A stretch of DNA of 7,760 nucleotides, taken from an uncultured Eubacteriales bacterium (GTDB taxonomy: Bacteria; Bacillota; Clostridia; Oscillospirales; CAG-272). A program made the translations under genes and the position numbers. The stretch's first letter is position 1. Every line of letters starts with the position of its first letter. The stretch lies in NCBI GenBank assembly GCA_934477985.1, contig CAKSOR010000109.1, positions 1 through 7,760 of the forward strand, given 5' to 3'. A model generated the notes under the pieces. That model searched no databases. It was not told where the DNA came from and was given only the letters and a program-made list of their open reading frames with translations. Below are positions 1-6,700 of the stretch, in pieces.

Positions 1-1630
1 AGCTCTCAAGCGTTTTCGTCTTCACGACAAATCCCTGCTCCGCCGCCTCAGACTCGCGGTAGTCGTCCCAGAGCCCGACCGCGAATCCGCCCTCGCTGAC
101 CGAATATTCCCGCGAGAGCGTCACTGAATGAATTCTGACGTGGAATCCGCAAAACGGCTTCATGAAGGTCTTTATGACCGTCTCCGGGTCATTCGAGAAC
201 GGCGTGTGAACGCTTATCATCCAGCCGTCTTCCCGTCCGAGGTCGGTGAAGCCCCAGCGGTGCGAGGTCATCGAACCGTCTTTTGTCGAGAGGCTTATCA
301 TATTGTCGCGGCTCGTGTTGTCGCGAGTCGAAATCGCGAAGCCCGAAAGCGAGTTGTACGCGAACTTATCGTAATAGCCCGCCATGTCGTTGAATGGATT
401 GCAGTATCTGCCGAACTGATAGTACTGGAAGTGATTGTTATAAACAGTCACTCCGGCGTCCTTTTCGTGACTTATCATGAAGTTCAGCCGGCCGTCCTTC
501 GGGCTGAAAAGGTAATTTCCGGTGTCGGACGGCAGTTCGGTTCCCTTCCAGAAGTCGTGTTCGGAAGGAAGCGCGAGGCACATGAAGCTCTTCGCGCACC
601 AGTACGCGCCGCCAGACGAGGTGTAGTTCTCGACGAGCGCCGGAGACTCGTACATGAAGCCCGGCGGAATTATCCCGCTCTCCGGCATCAGCATCCGCTC
701 CCTGAAGAAGCTGATATTCCGCTTAGTGACCGCTCCGGCGAGCTTCGCGTCAAAATCGACTCCGGCGAGCACCGCCAGAGGGAACACGCAGACCGCGGCG
801 AATCTGTAGGCAAGCGAGCGTCCAAACGGCGGGTACATTCCGTCCTCGTCGAAGAATCTGATGAAGTCTCCGAGGAATTCGCGCGTCCTTTCGAGGTATT
901 TTTCGCGCCGCGCGGCGTAATCGTACCTCTCCGGGTCGGCGATCAGACACCAGAGCAGCGGGTAACTGTGCATCGACCAGGCTTCGTAGTAGTCAATCCT
1001 CCCGAACGGTCCGTCAGAGTACCATCCTCCGCCGACATACATCGTGTCGAGCCGGTCGAGCCCCTCCCGCATCAGCTTCGGCGTCTCCGGGTATTCGAAT
1101 CCGAAGCGTTCGAGCACTGTAAGGCAGAGCAGCGGAAACCAGATGTGATTGTTCTCGGCTGTATGCACACAGAGCCCGATCGATGCCTTCGCGATATAAT
1201 CGGCGACCATCCTCTGCTCATCCGGCGTCAGCAGATCCCAGGTCTTTTCCCTCGCGAAATACATTCCGACCAGCAATCCGGCGATTTCGGTGATGTTCTG
1301 GAAGTCGAACAAGTGCCCGCCGACCGACTCGCGGAATCTGTCCCACCAGAAAGGGCTCTCCGGGTCGATGCCGGTGACAAGCACCTCGCGCAGCCACTCG
1401 CCGACCGCGATTCTCTCACCGCGGATACTGAGGTAAATGTCATCCTCATTGAGTATCGGCGCGAGTCCCCAGAAGGGTCTGAACAGCTCCTCAAGCAGAG
1501 TCGGTATGTAGCCGATCGTGTCAACGACGACCGAGGGTCTTCCCGAAAGCCGCCTCTCAGCCGCCGCCTCGAGCATCGGGACGCAGACCTCAAGCGCGTA
1601 GTTTTTCATCTCTTCACGTGTATTTATCAT
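1..1630 (-). CDS. DUF2264 family protein (probable glycan-active enzyme), 3' end outside window
   Basis: The minus strand stays open for 543 codons from an ATG at 1630 to the window edge, so the C-terminus is missing. The protein resembles the DUF2264 (PF10022) family. Residues 50-60 read FRPFWGLAPIL, residues 200-207 GGWYSDGP, followed by a YYEAWSMHSY stretch; FGRSLAYRF is at 269-277 and GGAYWCAKSF at 340-349, all in the family's usual order. An N-terminal alpha-helical barrel-like region (about 1-365) is followed by a beta-rich C-terminal part. To my recollection DUF2264 relates to glycoside hydrolase family GH154 (beta-glucuronidase); that activity is not proven here. No signal peptide is visible, so it is probably cytoplasmic and would act on imported oligosaccharides. 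A GAAAGG at 1644-1649 lies 13 nt before the ATG, a rather long spacing. No convincing promoter is seen in the 138-bp upstream spacer, so it may depend on readthrough from the dehydrogenase. Family call fairly sure; substrate unknown. Confidence 0.85.
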   Translation of the reverse strand, partial: MINTREEMKNYALEVCVPMLEAAAERRLSGRPSVVVDTIGYIPTLLEELFRPFWGLAPILNEDDIYLSIRGERIAVGEWLREVLVTGIDPESPFWWDRFRESVGGHLFDFQNITEIAGLLVGMYFAREKTWDLLTPDEQRMVADYIAKASIGLCVHTAENNHIWFPLLCLTVLERFGFEYPETPKLMREGLDRLDTMYVGGGWYSDGPFGRIDYYEAWSMHSYPLLWCLIADPERYDYAARREKYLERTREFLGDFIRFFDEDGMYPPFGRSLAYRFAAVCVFPLAVLAGVDFDAKLAGAVTKRNISFFRERMLMPESGIIPPGFMYESPALVENYTSSGGAYWCAKSFMCLALPSEHDFWKGTELPSDTGNYLFSPKDGRLNFMISHEKDAGVTVYNNHFQYYQFGRYCNPFNDMAGYYDKFAYNSLSGFAISTRDNTSRDNMISLSTKDGSMTSHRWGFTDLGREDGWMISVHTPFSNDPETVIKTFMKPFCGFHVRIHSVTLSREYSVSEGGFAVGLWDDYRESEAAEQGFVVKTKTLES

Positions 1631-1659
1631 GTCTATAACTATACCTTTCGTACAAGCTT

Positions 1660-1740
1660 ACAGTTTTGAGGCGGTTTTGAAAGACGGCTCGTCCGGCTTT
1701 CAAAATTCACGACCCCACGTCGTGAAAGTCTCAAAACTGT
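1660..1740. repeat. 81-bp nested palindrome able to fold as a three-way junction
   Basis: The outer arms ACAGTTTTGAG (1660-1670) and CTCAAAACTGT (1730-1740) are perfect 11-bp inverted repeats. They enclose two more hairpins. The first pairs TTTTGAAAG (1675-1683) with CTTTCAAAA (1697-1705), continuing after one A-G mismatch into CGG/CCG around a CTCGT loop. The second pairs TTCACGAC (1706-1713) with GTCGTGAA (1719-1726) around CCCAC. Together they form a cloverleaf-like three-way junction using almost every base. It lies between the dehydrogenase stop and the DUF2264 start, so it is probably transcribed on the minus strand. It could be a small mobile palindromic repeat (REP- or MITE-like) or an mRNA processing or stabilising structure. 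Without other copies the two cannot be told apart. Confidence 0.75.
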
Positions 1741-1741
1741 T

Positions 1742-1767
1742 CAGCCTGAAAATTTATTTTCAGGCTG
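1742..1767 (-). terminator. AT-rich stem-loop just after the dehydrogenase stop (possible weak terminator)
   Basis: CAGCCTGAAAAT (1742-1753) is perfectly complementary to ATTTTCAGGCTG (1756-1767), giving a strong hairpin that starts 1 nt after the dehydrogenase stop codon on the minus strand. The stem carries A-runs and T-runs near its loop but no T-tract right after it, so it is not a textbook intrinsic terminator on either strand. It may lower, rather than stop, transcription into the DUF2264 gene, or protect the 3' end of the upstream mRNA. Confidence 0.5.
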
Positions 1768-1768
1768 T

Positions 1769-2761
1769 TTACTCCTGTGTCATGTGGATATATTGTCCGA
1801 ACGGAACCTCGAGCGGCGCGGGCTTTCCGGCGAGAATCAGCTCGATGCTGTCGATTATTCCGCGGGTCATCATGCTCTTCGCCGGAGCGGCTGCCATATG
1901 CGGAATGAGCAGGAGATTCGGGCATTCGCGAAGCCTTTTGTCCTGACTTCGCCCCTCGCGCTCATAGACATCGAGCGCGGCGCGGATTCGTCCGCTCTGA
2001 AGCTCCTTTATCAGCGCCTCCGTGTCGACAAGCGACCCGCGCGAGCTGTTTATCAGCACGCCGCTGTCCGGGAGCAGCGAAAGCATTTCCCCGTTTATGA
2101 TGTGGTGAGTCTCAGGCGTCTGAGAGGCGTGAATTGTGACGACCGGACAGCTCATCGCCTCCTCGAGTGTCGACATCTCCGCGAAAGGATATCCGTCCAG
2201 AATGTCGGGGGAGACATACGGGTCATAGACTTTTGCCCGGCATCCGAGCGGCGCAAGCAGGTCGAGTAAATCGCGTCCGACAGTTCCGAGCCCGACGAAA
2301 CCGACCTCTGAGCCTATGAGCGTCAGGCAGGAGTCTGTATCGCGAAGCCATTCGCCGCGTCTCATCGAGCTGTCGTACCGGCAGAACTCGCGCGTCACGG
2401 CGAGCATCATTCCGAGCACCCCCTCGGCGACGAACTTCGCCATTATCGAGTTGGCGCTCAGCACGTGGATACCCCGTCTGTAGCACTCCTCGCTCGCGAT
2501 ATGTGCGACCGTTCCGGCGCAGTGCGCGAGAATCTTCAGCTCCGGCGCGGCGTCAAGCAGTTCGGCGTCGTATTGAGTCGAGCCCCAGTGGGTCATGACG
2601 ATGTCGGTGTCGGCGAGCTCAGACTTGAGTTCTTCTCGCGTGAACTGGCTGGTGTTTGGGTTCAGCCTGACATCGCCGAGCTTTTTCAGGCGTTCGATGA
2701 CATCCGATGGAAAGTGACGGTTAAAAACTTCGCCCTGTGGCGCAGTAACAAGTATTTTCAT
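1769..2761 (-). CDS. D-isomer-specific 2-hydroxyacid dehydrogenase (NAD-dependent)
   Basis: This 330-residue cytoplasmic enzyme should interconvert a 2-keto acid and a D-2-hydroxy acid with NAD(P)(H). The nucleotide-binding loop GLGTVG sits at 157-162, followed by an acidic residue at the end of the next strand (VYDPYV, D180), which favours NAD over NADP. The family's catalytic residues are all present: Arg241 in NSSRGSLVD, Glu269 in LDVYEREG and His288 in LIPHMAAAP. Length is normal for the family. The ATG lies 11 nt after the regulator stop, with a weak GAGAG 8 nt upstream that overlaps the regulator TGA, pointing to translational coupling in one operon. The exact substrate (glycerate, phosphoglycerate, glyoxylate, or a sugar-derived keto acid) cannot be read from the sequence. 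Pairing with a sugar-type regulator suggests an acid formed during sugar breakdown. Confidence 0.93.
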   Translation of the reverse strand: MKILVTAPQGEVFNRHFPSDVIERLKKLGDVRLNPNTSQFTREELKSELADTDIVMTHWGSTQYDAELLDAAPELKILAHCAGTVAHIASEECYRRGIHVLSANSIMAKFVAEGVLGMMLAVTREFCRYDSSMRRGEWLRDTDSCLTLIGSEVGFVGLGTVGRDLLDLLAPLGCRAKVYDPYVSPDILDGYPFAEMSTLEEAMSCPVVTIHASQTPETHHIINGEMLSLLPDSGVLINSSRGSLVDTEALIKELQSGRIRAALDVYEREGRSQDKRLRECPNLLLIPHMAAAPAKSMMTRGIIDSIELILAGKPAPLEVPFGQYIHMTQE

Positions 2762-2772
2762 TTCTTTTTCTC

Positions 2773-3834
2773 TCAGTTCTGTATTTTTCCGGTTGTCTCG
2801 CGGACAATCAGTTCAGCCTCGACAAGCACCGTCGCGGGGTCGGTGAACGGCGACTCAATCTCCCACCTGAGCGCGCGCCAGAGCTCTCTGGCAACCCGTT
2901 CGGGCGGAATCCGCACGCTCGAAATCTGATATTCAAAGTCCCTCGAATACTTCGTGTCGCCGAAGCCGATGACCGAGACGTCGACTCCGACCTTCTTTCC
3001 AAGCTCATTCACGGCTTTGCAGACTCCGTAGGCGACCTGGTCGTTGACGCAGCAGACAGCCGTGATGGCGGGATTTATCGAGAGCAGCTTCAAAAAGCCG
3101 TCGTATCCGCTGACATCACTCCAGCCGCATTGAATCGCCTCGCCGTTCAGCCCGTGCGACTGCATCGCGCGTTTGAAGCCGTCGACTCTGGCGCGCGAGT
3201 TCAGAAACCGCTCGTCGCCGCCGAGAAACGCGATGTTCCGGTGACCGAGCGCGTAAAGGCAGTCGACCGCCTGCGAAAGTCCGCTGTCGTTGTCGCAGAG
3301 CACCGAGCGGAAGCCCTTCTCGCGCTGTGAAAAGAGCACGCAGGGCTTTCCGACCCGCTTCGCCGTCTCGAGAAAGTTCATCGGGATGTTGTCGGCGAGC
3401 ACGAGCGCCTGACTCGAGTCAAGCAGGTTGCGGAAGGACTCAAGCCGCCCCTCGACGTTTCCGGTCAGCGTGACGCTGACCTCGCGCCGCCCGTTCTTCG
3501 CGCAGATACGCGAGAAGCAGTCGCAGACCGGCGACATGAAGTGGTGTTCGAGCTCGTTTACCTGAGCCGCCTGCCCCGCGCTCCCTCCGGTCGTTATGAA
3601 TGAGATCAGCTCCTTCGAGCGGTCTCTGACGACCGAGCCGACACCGGGACGCTTTTCGATGAGTCCCTCGTCGGAAAGCAGAGCCAGCGCACGCCGCAAA
3701 GTCGTCCGCTCGACATTCCAGCGTTCACAGAGCACGCGTTCGGGCGGGAGCAGTTCGCCCGGGCGGAGCTTGCCCGAGGTGATCTCGTTTCCAAGTTCAT
3801 CGGCGATGGCGCGGTATCCGTTTTTCTGTTCCAT
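2773..3834 (-). CDS. GntR-LacI hybrid transcriptional regulator (AraR-like architecture)
   Basis: A 353-residue regulator. Residues 1-70 form a GntR-type winged helix, with PPERVLCERWNVERTTLRRA at 30-49 as the recognition helix-turn-helix and GVGSVV as the wing. Residues from about 95 to the end match the LacI/periplasmic-binding-like effector domain: DNDSGL (181-186), LGHRNIAFLGG (196-206), SRARVDGFKRAM (213-224), VNDQVAYG (263-270) and VSVIGFGD (286-293). This is the layout of Bacillus AraR. The ligand is probably a sugar or sugar derivative. The start chosen is the ATG at 3834, which has GGAGG 5 nt upstream; the frame stays open back to 3912, but that extension would cover the operators and 5' leader. 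It heads a minus-strand operon with the dehydrogenase and is divergent from the C-N hydrolase. Palindromes in its leader suggest autoregulation. Effector and targets are inferred. Confidence 0.92.
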   Translation of the reverse strand: MEQKNGYRAIADELGNEITSGKLRPGELLPPERVLCERWNVERTTLRRALALLSDEGLIEKRPGVGSVVRDRSKELISFITTGGSAGQAAQVNELEHHFMSPVCDCFSRICAKNGRREVSVTLTGNVEGRLESFRNLLDSSQALVLADNIPMNFLETAKRVGKPCVLFSQREKGFRSVLCDNDSGLSQAVDCLYALGHRNIAFLGGDERFLNSRARVDGFKRAMQSHGLNGEAIQCGWSDVSGYDGFLKLLSINPAITAVCCVNDQVAYGVCKAVNELGKKVGVDVSVIGFGDTKYSRDFEYQISSVRIPPERVARELWRALRWEIESPFTDPATVLVEAELIVRETTGKIQN

Positions 3835-3839
3835 ATTTT

Positions 3840-3844
3840 CCTCC
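3840..3844 (-). promoter_or_regulatory. Ribosome binding site fixing the regulator start
   Basis: Read on the minus strand this is GGAGG, 5 nt before the ATG at 3834. It is the best Shine-Dalgarno match in the leader and decides in favour of the shorter regulator protein, beginning MEQKNGYRAI. Confidence 0.85.
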
Positions 3845-3853
3845 GGATATTTA

Positions 3854-3867
3854 GTGTACATGTATAC
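3854..3867. promoter_or_regulatory. Degenerate second operator in the regulator leader
   Basis: GTGTACATGTATAC is palindromic at 12 of 14 positions and matches the perfect operator GTATACCGGTATAC at 11 of 14. Its centre is 19 bp from that of the neighbouring perfect site, about two helical turns, so two regulator dimers could bind side by side. It occurs only on the regulator side of the divergent region. Confidence 0.5.
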
Positions 3868-3872
3868 CAAGC

Positions 3873-3886
3873 GTATACCGGTATAC
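3873..3886. promoter_or_regulatory. Palindromic operator (regulator side)
   Basis: GTATACCGGTATAC is a perfect 14-bp palindrome with a central CG, a layout typical of GntR/LacI-type operators. Read with transcription it is preceded by ATTAT, giving a 19-bp match to the site before the C-N hydrolase. It lies 34 bp downstream of the regulator -10 box, so bound protein would block early elongation or open-complex escape. Assignment to the adjacent regulator is inferred from its exact recurrence in this one divergent region. Confidence 0.8.
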
Positions 3887-3920
3887 ATAATTTCTCTATC
3901 ATTTCTTCTCATCCGATTAA

Positions 3921-3950
3921 ATTATAGCACAATCCATGGTGATTTGTCAA
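3921..3950 (-). promoter_or_regulatory. Sigma-A-type promoter of the regulator-dehydrogenase operon
   Basis: On the minus strand, TTGACA (3945-3950) and TATAAT (3921-3926) are both perfect consensus with an 18-bp spacer. TGC directly before the -10 makes it an extended -10 promoter. The predicted start site is near 3914, leaving a leader of about 80 nt that carries both operators. Confidence 0.88.
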
Positions 3951-3979
3951 GAGTTTTTTGAGATTTTTTCAAAAAAGTC

Positions 3980-4008
3980 TTGACATTTTGCCGGAAACAT
4001 GGTATAAT
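3980..4008 (+). promoter_or_regulatory. Sigma-A-type promoter of the C-N hydrolase
   Basis: TTGACA (3980-3985) and TATAAT (4003-4008) are perfect consensus with the ideal 17-bp spacer. The predicted start site is near 4015, giving a leader of roughly 57 nt. Such a strong promoter would need a repressor for conditional expression, which fits the operator 34 bp downstream of the -10 box. Confidence 0.9.
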
Positions 4009-4041
4009 CTTCTTGCTTTATAAAATATTCCGGCTTGATTA

Positions 4042-4057
4042 TGTATACCGGTATACA
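4042..4057. promoter_or_regulatory. Palindromic operator (hydrolase side), adjoining the ribosome binding site
   Basis: TGTATACCGGTATACA is a perfect 16-bp palindrome containing the same 14-mer as the site at 3873-3886. It sits about 35 nt after the predicted transcription start and runs directly into the Shine-Dalgarno AAAGGAG (4057-4063), which is 8 nt before the ATG at 4072. Repression by the divergent regulator through a roadblock is the likely role. Confidence 0.8.
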
Positions 4058-4071
4058 AAGGAGAGATCAGA

Positions 4072-5040
4072 ATGTCAAGACCAGTCAGAGTTCTCGCGCT
4101 CGCGCCGAGAAAGTATTCCGGCACCCCCGGCATGACCCCGGCGGCGTGCCTAGACGACGTCATAAGATGGTGGGACGGACACCTCGCCAACGCCTTCGCG
4201 CTGAAGCCCGACCTGATTGTCCTGCCCGAAGCCTGCGACCGCCCGAACAGCTTCCCGATGGACAAACGGCTCGAATACTACGAATATCGCGGAGATAAGG
4301 TCCGCGACCACTTTCTTGAGCTCGCGGTGAAATATCACGCTGACATCGCCTATTCCGCCGCGCGTCAGCTCCCCGACGGCACTTACCGCAACTCGACTCA
4401 GCTGCTGAGCCGCACGGGAAAGATCGACGGAATCTACGACAAGAATTACCTCGTCCCGTCAGAATACACCGAAGCGGGCATCGCCTACGGCACCAAAGCG
4501 CCGGTTTTCACGACCGATTTCGGACGCGTCGGCTGTCTGATCTGCTTCGATATTCACTACGACGTCTGCAAGGAATACGAAAGAAGCCGTCCCGAAGTGA
4601 TCGCGTTTTCGTCAAACCACCACGGCGGACTCTTGCAGCAGTACCTCTGCTATTCGACGCAGAGCTACCTCGTCGCGAGTATACCTGTAGACCACGGCTG
4701 CGCGTCAATCGTCAACCCGGTCGGAAAAATATTAGCCGAGTCAACCTACCGCTATCCGAACCTCTGCTATGCCGACATCGACCTCGACTATAAGGTTCTG
4801 CACTGGGACGAGAACTGGCCGAAGCTGATGCGCGCCCAGCGTGAGCTCGGACCCGACCTGCACATCTGCGAGCCCGACGCGCACCTCGGACTTCTGATGA
4901 TCACCTGCTCAGGCGAAAAATTCACGGTCGACGACGTCATGCGCGAGTATGAGCTCGAGACCTGGGATCACTACTACGCCCGCTGCGTCAGGGCGCGCGA
5001 TGAGGGGATCGTCGAGAAGAAACCGAGATTTGATTATTGA
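4072..5040 (+). CDS. Carbon-nitrogen hydrolase (nitrilase superfamily)
   Basis: A 322-residue cytoplasmic enzyme of the superfamily that cleaves non-peptide C-N bonds (amides, N-carbamoyl groups, sometimes nitriles). The catalytic triad is visible: Glu53 in LIVLPEAC, Lys124 in IYDKNYLVPSE and Cys158 in GCLICFDIHYD; the structural second Glu is Glu131. Length is usual for single-domain amidohydrolases of this type, with a C-terminal extension from about residue 240 to 322 that includes family-atypical helical sequence. ATG 4072 is supported by AAAGGAG 8 nt upstream. It is transcribed alone: divergent from the regulator, with its own consensus promoter and operator, and followed by a strong terminator. 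Being under a sugar-type regulator is unusual and suggests a substrate such as an amide- or carbamoyl-bearing catabolite. The specific substrate is unknown; superfamily membership is near certain. Confidence 0.94.
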   Translation: MSRPVRVLALAPRKYSGTPGMTPAACLDDVIRWWDGHLANAFALKPDLIVLPEACDRPNSFPMDKRLEYYEYRGDKVRDHFLELAVKYHADIAYSAARQLPDGTYRNSTQLLSRTGKIDGIYDKNYLVPSEYTEAGIAYGTKAPVFTTDFGRVGCLICFDIHYDVCKEYERSRPEVIAFSSNHHGGLLQQYLCYSTQSYLVASIPVDHGCASIVNPVGKILAESTYRYPNLCYADIDLDYKVLHWDENWPKLMRAQRELGPDLHICEPDAHLGLLMITCSGEKFTVDDVMREYELETWDHYYARCVRARDEGIVEKKPRFDY

Positions 5041-5042
5041 AT

Positions 5043-5082
5043 AAAAGTCCGGAGACCGACCAGAACGGTCTCCGGACTTTTT
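5043..5082 (+). terminator. Intrinsic terminator of the C-N hydrolase
   Basis: AAAAGTCCGGAGACCG (5043-5058) pairs perfectly with CGGTCTCCGGACTTTT (5066-5081) around a 7-nt loop, ending in five T's. It begins 2 nt after the stop codon. The A-tract on the left arm lets it also work in reverse. Its core CCGGAGAC/GTCTCCGG recurs in the terminator at 6701-6736. Confidence 0.95.
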
Positions 5083-5153
5083 GCGCTCTTCAAACGGCAT
5101 CGCTTTTTCAGGAAATAATTACATTATAACATAAAAACCTTACCTTTATGCCA

Positions 5154-5182
5154 TTGACAGATAGCACATAATATGTTATAAT
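5154..5182 (+). promoter_or_regulatory. Promoter of the solute-binding lipoprotein
   Basis: TTGACA (5154-5159) and TATAAT (5177-5182) are perfect consensus, 17 bp apart, with a TGT extended -10. The predicted start site is near 5189, about 50 nt before the gene. ATTATAACAT at 5123-5132 is an exact inverted copy of the -10 region ATGTTATAAT (5173-5182). No copy of the GTATACCGGTATAC operator occurs here, so the gene is probably not controlled by the nearby regulator. Confidence 0.9.
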
Positions 5183-5237
5183 ACAAATACAGTTTTTTAC
5201 GCCATATCAAATCTGCATAAAAAGGATGGAAACAGCT

Positions 5238-6692
5238 ATGAAATCTACCGCATTTACAGCACTTACCCTTTTGATGTCGATGCTCCTCGCCTCGTGCGGA
5301 GAGACAGCGGTCGGCAGTCAGACCGAAACCTCAGCGGACACCGAATCTGAGCAAATGACAGAAACCGCCGAATCGCTTGAACTCCCCTCCGGTCTGTCGT
5401 TCGACGACGCCGAGTTCACCTTCCTGACGCAGGATCCCACCAAAATGACATGGGCGAATCCACAGCTGGATGTCGAAAGCGAGACCGGAGACGTGCTCAA
5501 CGATTCGATCTACAGAAGAAACCGCGCCGTTGAGGAACTTCTCAAGGTCAAGATAAGCGGCGTCGAGGAGGAGGGCTATGACAACACCGCGAAGAATATC
5601 ATACTCGCCGGCGACGACACCTACGACATAATCCAGATCACCGACCGCACCGGACTTGTCTACGCGCAGGAGGGCTTGATTTATTCAATAAACGACCTTA
5701 AGTATGTAGACCTCGATAAGCCCTGGTGGAGTCAGACGCTCAACGCGGCGCTCTCGGTCGGCGGAAAGCAGTATTTCGCCTACGGCGATTACAACCTCAC
5801 GACCTACGATTACACGCACGTGCTCGTCTTCAATCAGGATGTCGCGGCAAAGCACTCGCTCGGAAATATCTACGACCTGGTCTTCGACGGAAAGTGGACG
5901 TATGACACCTACTCCGAGCTCACGAAGAAGACGACCTACGATCTGAACGGCGACAGCAAGATGGACGAAAACGATATTTACGGTCTGTTCTCGCAGCCAA
6001 AGCATGTGCTCCCCTGCTTCTGGATCGCCGCGAATGTTCAGTCAATAAACAAGGATCAGGACGACATTCCGGTCTTTGACCTCGACAAAAACGAGAAATT
6101 CCAGCAGGTCATCGAGCGCATTTTCGGCATAACCTGGGACGATGAAACCTGGTATTTCAATCAGGCGGGAAGAAACGACGACAACACGCTGACTCAGATG
6201 TTCGTGTCGGGTCACGCGCTGATGATGGACACGAGCTTCTTCCTGATCTCGAACCTCCGCGACATGGACTCGGATTTCGGAATAATTCCCTTCCCGAAGT
6301 ACGACGAGTCGCAGGCGAATTACCTGTCGCGCGTCGAGGGCGGCATGGTGACGATAATCCCCAAAACCAACAACAAGCTCGAAATGACCGGCGCCGTTCT
6401 CGAGGCGCTCGCGTATGAATCGCGCGAGACGGTCATCCCCGCCTACTATGACATCGCGCTCAAGGGAAAATACGCGCGCGACCCCGAGTCGGTCGAAATG
6501 CTCGACCTGATCTTCGCCGGAAGGATCTACGATCTCGGCGATACCTACTGGTGTATGACTCTGCGCGACGGAATATTCCAGGATATGTTCAAAGCGAACG
6601 ACCGCGACTATTCGTCAATCATCGCGGGCGTAAAGCCTAAGATCGAAAGCGAGATTCAGAAGACCGTCGAAGCGTTCGCGCAGCTCAAGTAA
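5238..6692 (+). CDS. Extracellular solute-binding lipoprotein (carbohydrate ABC-importer type)
   Basis: A 484-residue substrate-binding lipoprotein. The N-terminus beginning MKSTAFTALT is a short lipoprotein signal peptide ending in the lipobox LASC, with lipidated Cys20, then a Ser/Thr/Glu-rich linker to about residue 46. The rest resembles family 1 sugar-binding proteins, which capture oligosaccharides outside the membrane and hand them to ABC permeases. Residues 235-246 (DLNGDSKMDEND) form an EF-hand-like calcium loop, as in some sugar-binding proteins. I chose ATG 5238 because AAAGGA (5221-5226) is 11 nt upstream and Lys follows Met; the in-frame ATG at 5226 overlaps that site and would add only four residues. 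The gene has its own promoter and terminator, and no permease or ATPase genes lie beside it, so its transporter must be elsewhere or it serves as an accessory receptor. The ligand cannot be named. Confidence 0.9.
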   Translation: MKSTAFTALTLLMSMLLASCGETAVGSQTETSADTESEQMTETAESLELPSGLSFDDAEFTFLTQDPTKMTWANPQLDVESETGDVLNDSIYRRNRAVEELLKVKISGVEEEGYDNTAKNIILAGDDTYDIIQITDRTGLVYAQEGLIYSINDLKYVDLDKPWWSQTLNAALSVGGKQYFAYGDYNLTTYDYTHVLVFNQDVAAKHSLGNIYDLVFDGKWTYDTYSELTKKTTYDLNGDSKMDENDIYGLFSQPKHVLPCFWIAANVQSINKDQDDIPVFDLDKNEKFQQVIERIFGITWDDETWYFNQAGRNDDNTLTQMFVSGHALMMDTSFFLISNLRDMDSDFGIIPFPKYDESQANYLSRVEGGMVTIIPKTNNKLEMTGAVLEALAYESRETVIPAYYDIALKGKYARDPESVEMLDLIFAGRIYDLGDTYWCMTLRDGIFQDMFKANDRDYSSIIAGVKPKIESEIQKTVEAFAQLK

Positions 6693-6700
6693 AAATTATC

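Noticed and set aside
128..1669. A 513-codon open frame on the plus strand opposite the DUF2264 gene.
   Set aside because: It is an antisense shadow caused by the GC-rich codon use of the real gene. Its product is rich in Arg, Val and Glu with no family motif, whereas the minus frame gives a clear DUF2264 protein.
1660..1767. A CRISPR array or tRNA from the repeated and cloverleaf-like structure.
   Set aside because: There are no regularly spaced direct repeats and none of the conserved tRNA loop sequences; the element is an inverted repeat.
1620..1770. A separate promoter for the DUF2264 gene in its upstream spacer.
   Set aside because: No -35/-10 pair with usable spacing is visible; the TTGTAC and TATAGT near 1640-1655 are only 6 bp apart.
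3835..3912. The regulator frame extended upstream to an ATG at 3912.
   Set aside because: The extension lies just inside the predicted transcript and covers both operators; the internal ATG at 3834 has a GGAGG site and begins exactly at the GntR domain.
5226..5237. An ATG at 5226 as the lipoprotein start.
   Set aside because: It overlaps the best ribosome binding site and gives an acidic residue in the signal peptide; ATG 5238 gives a standard MK- lipoprotein signal.
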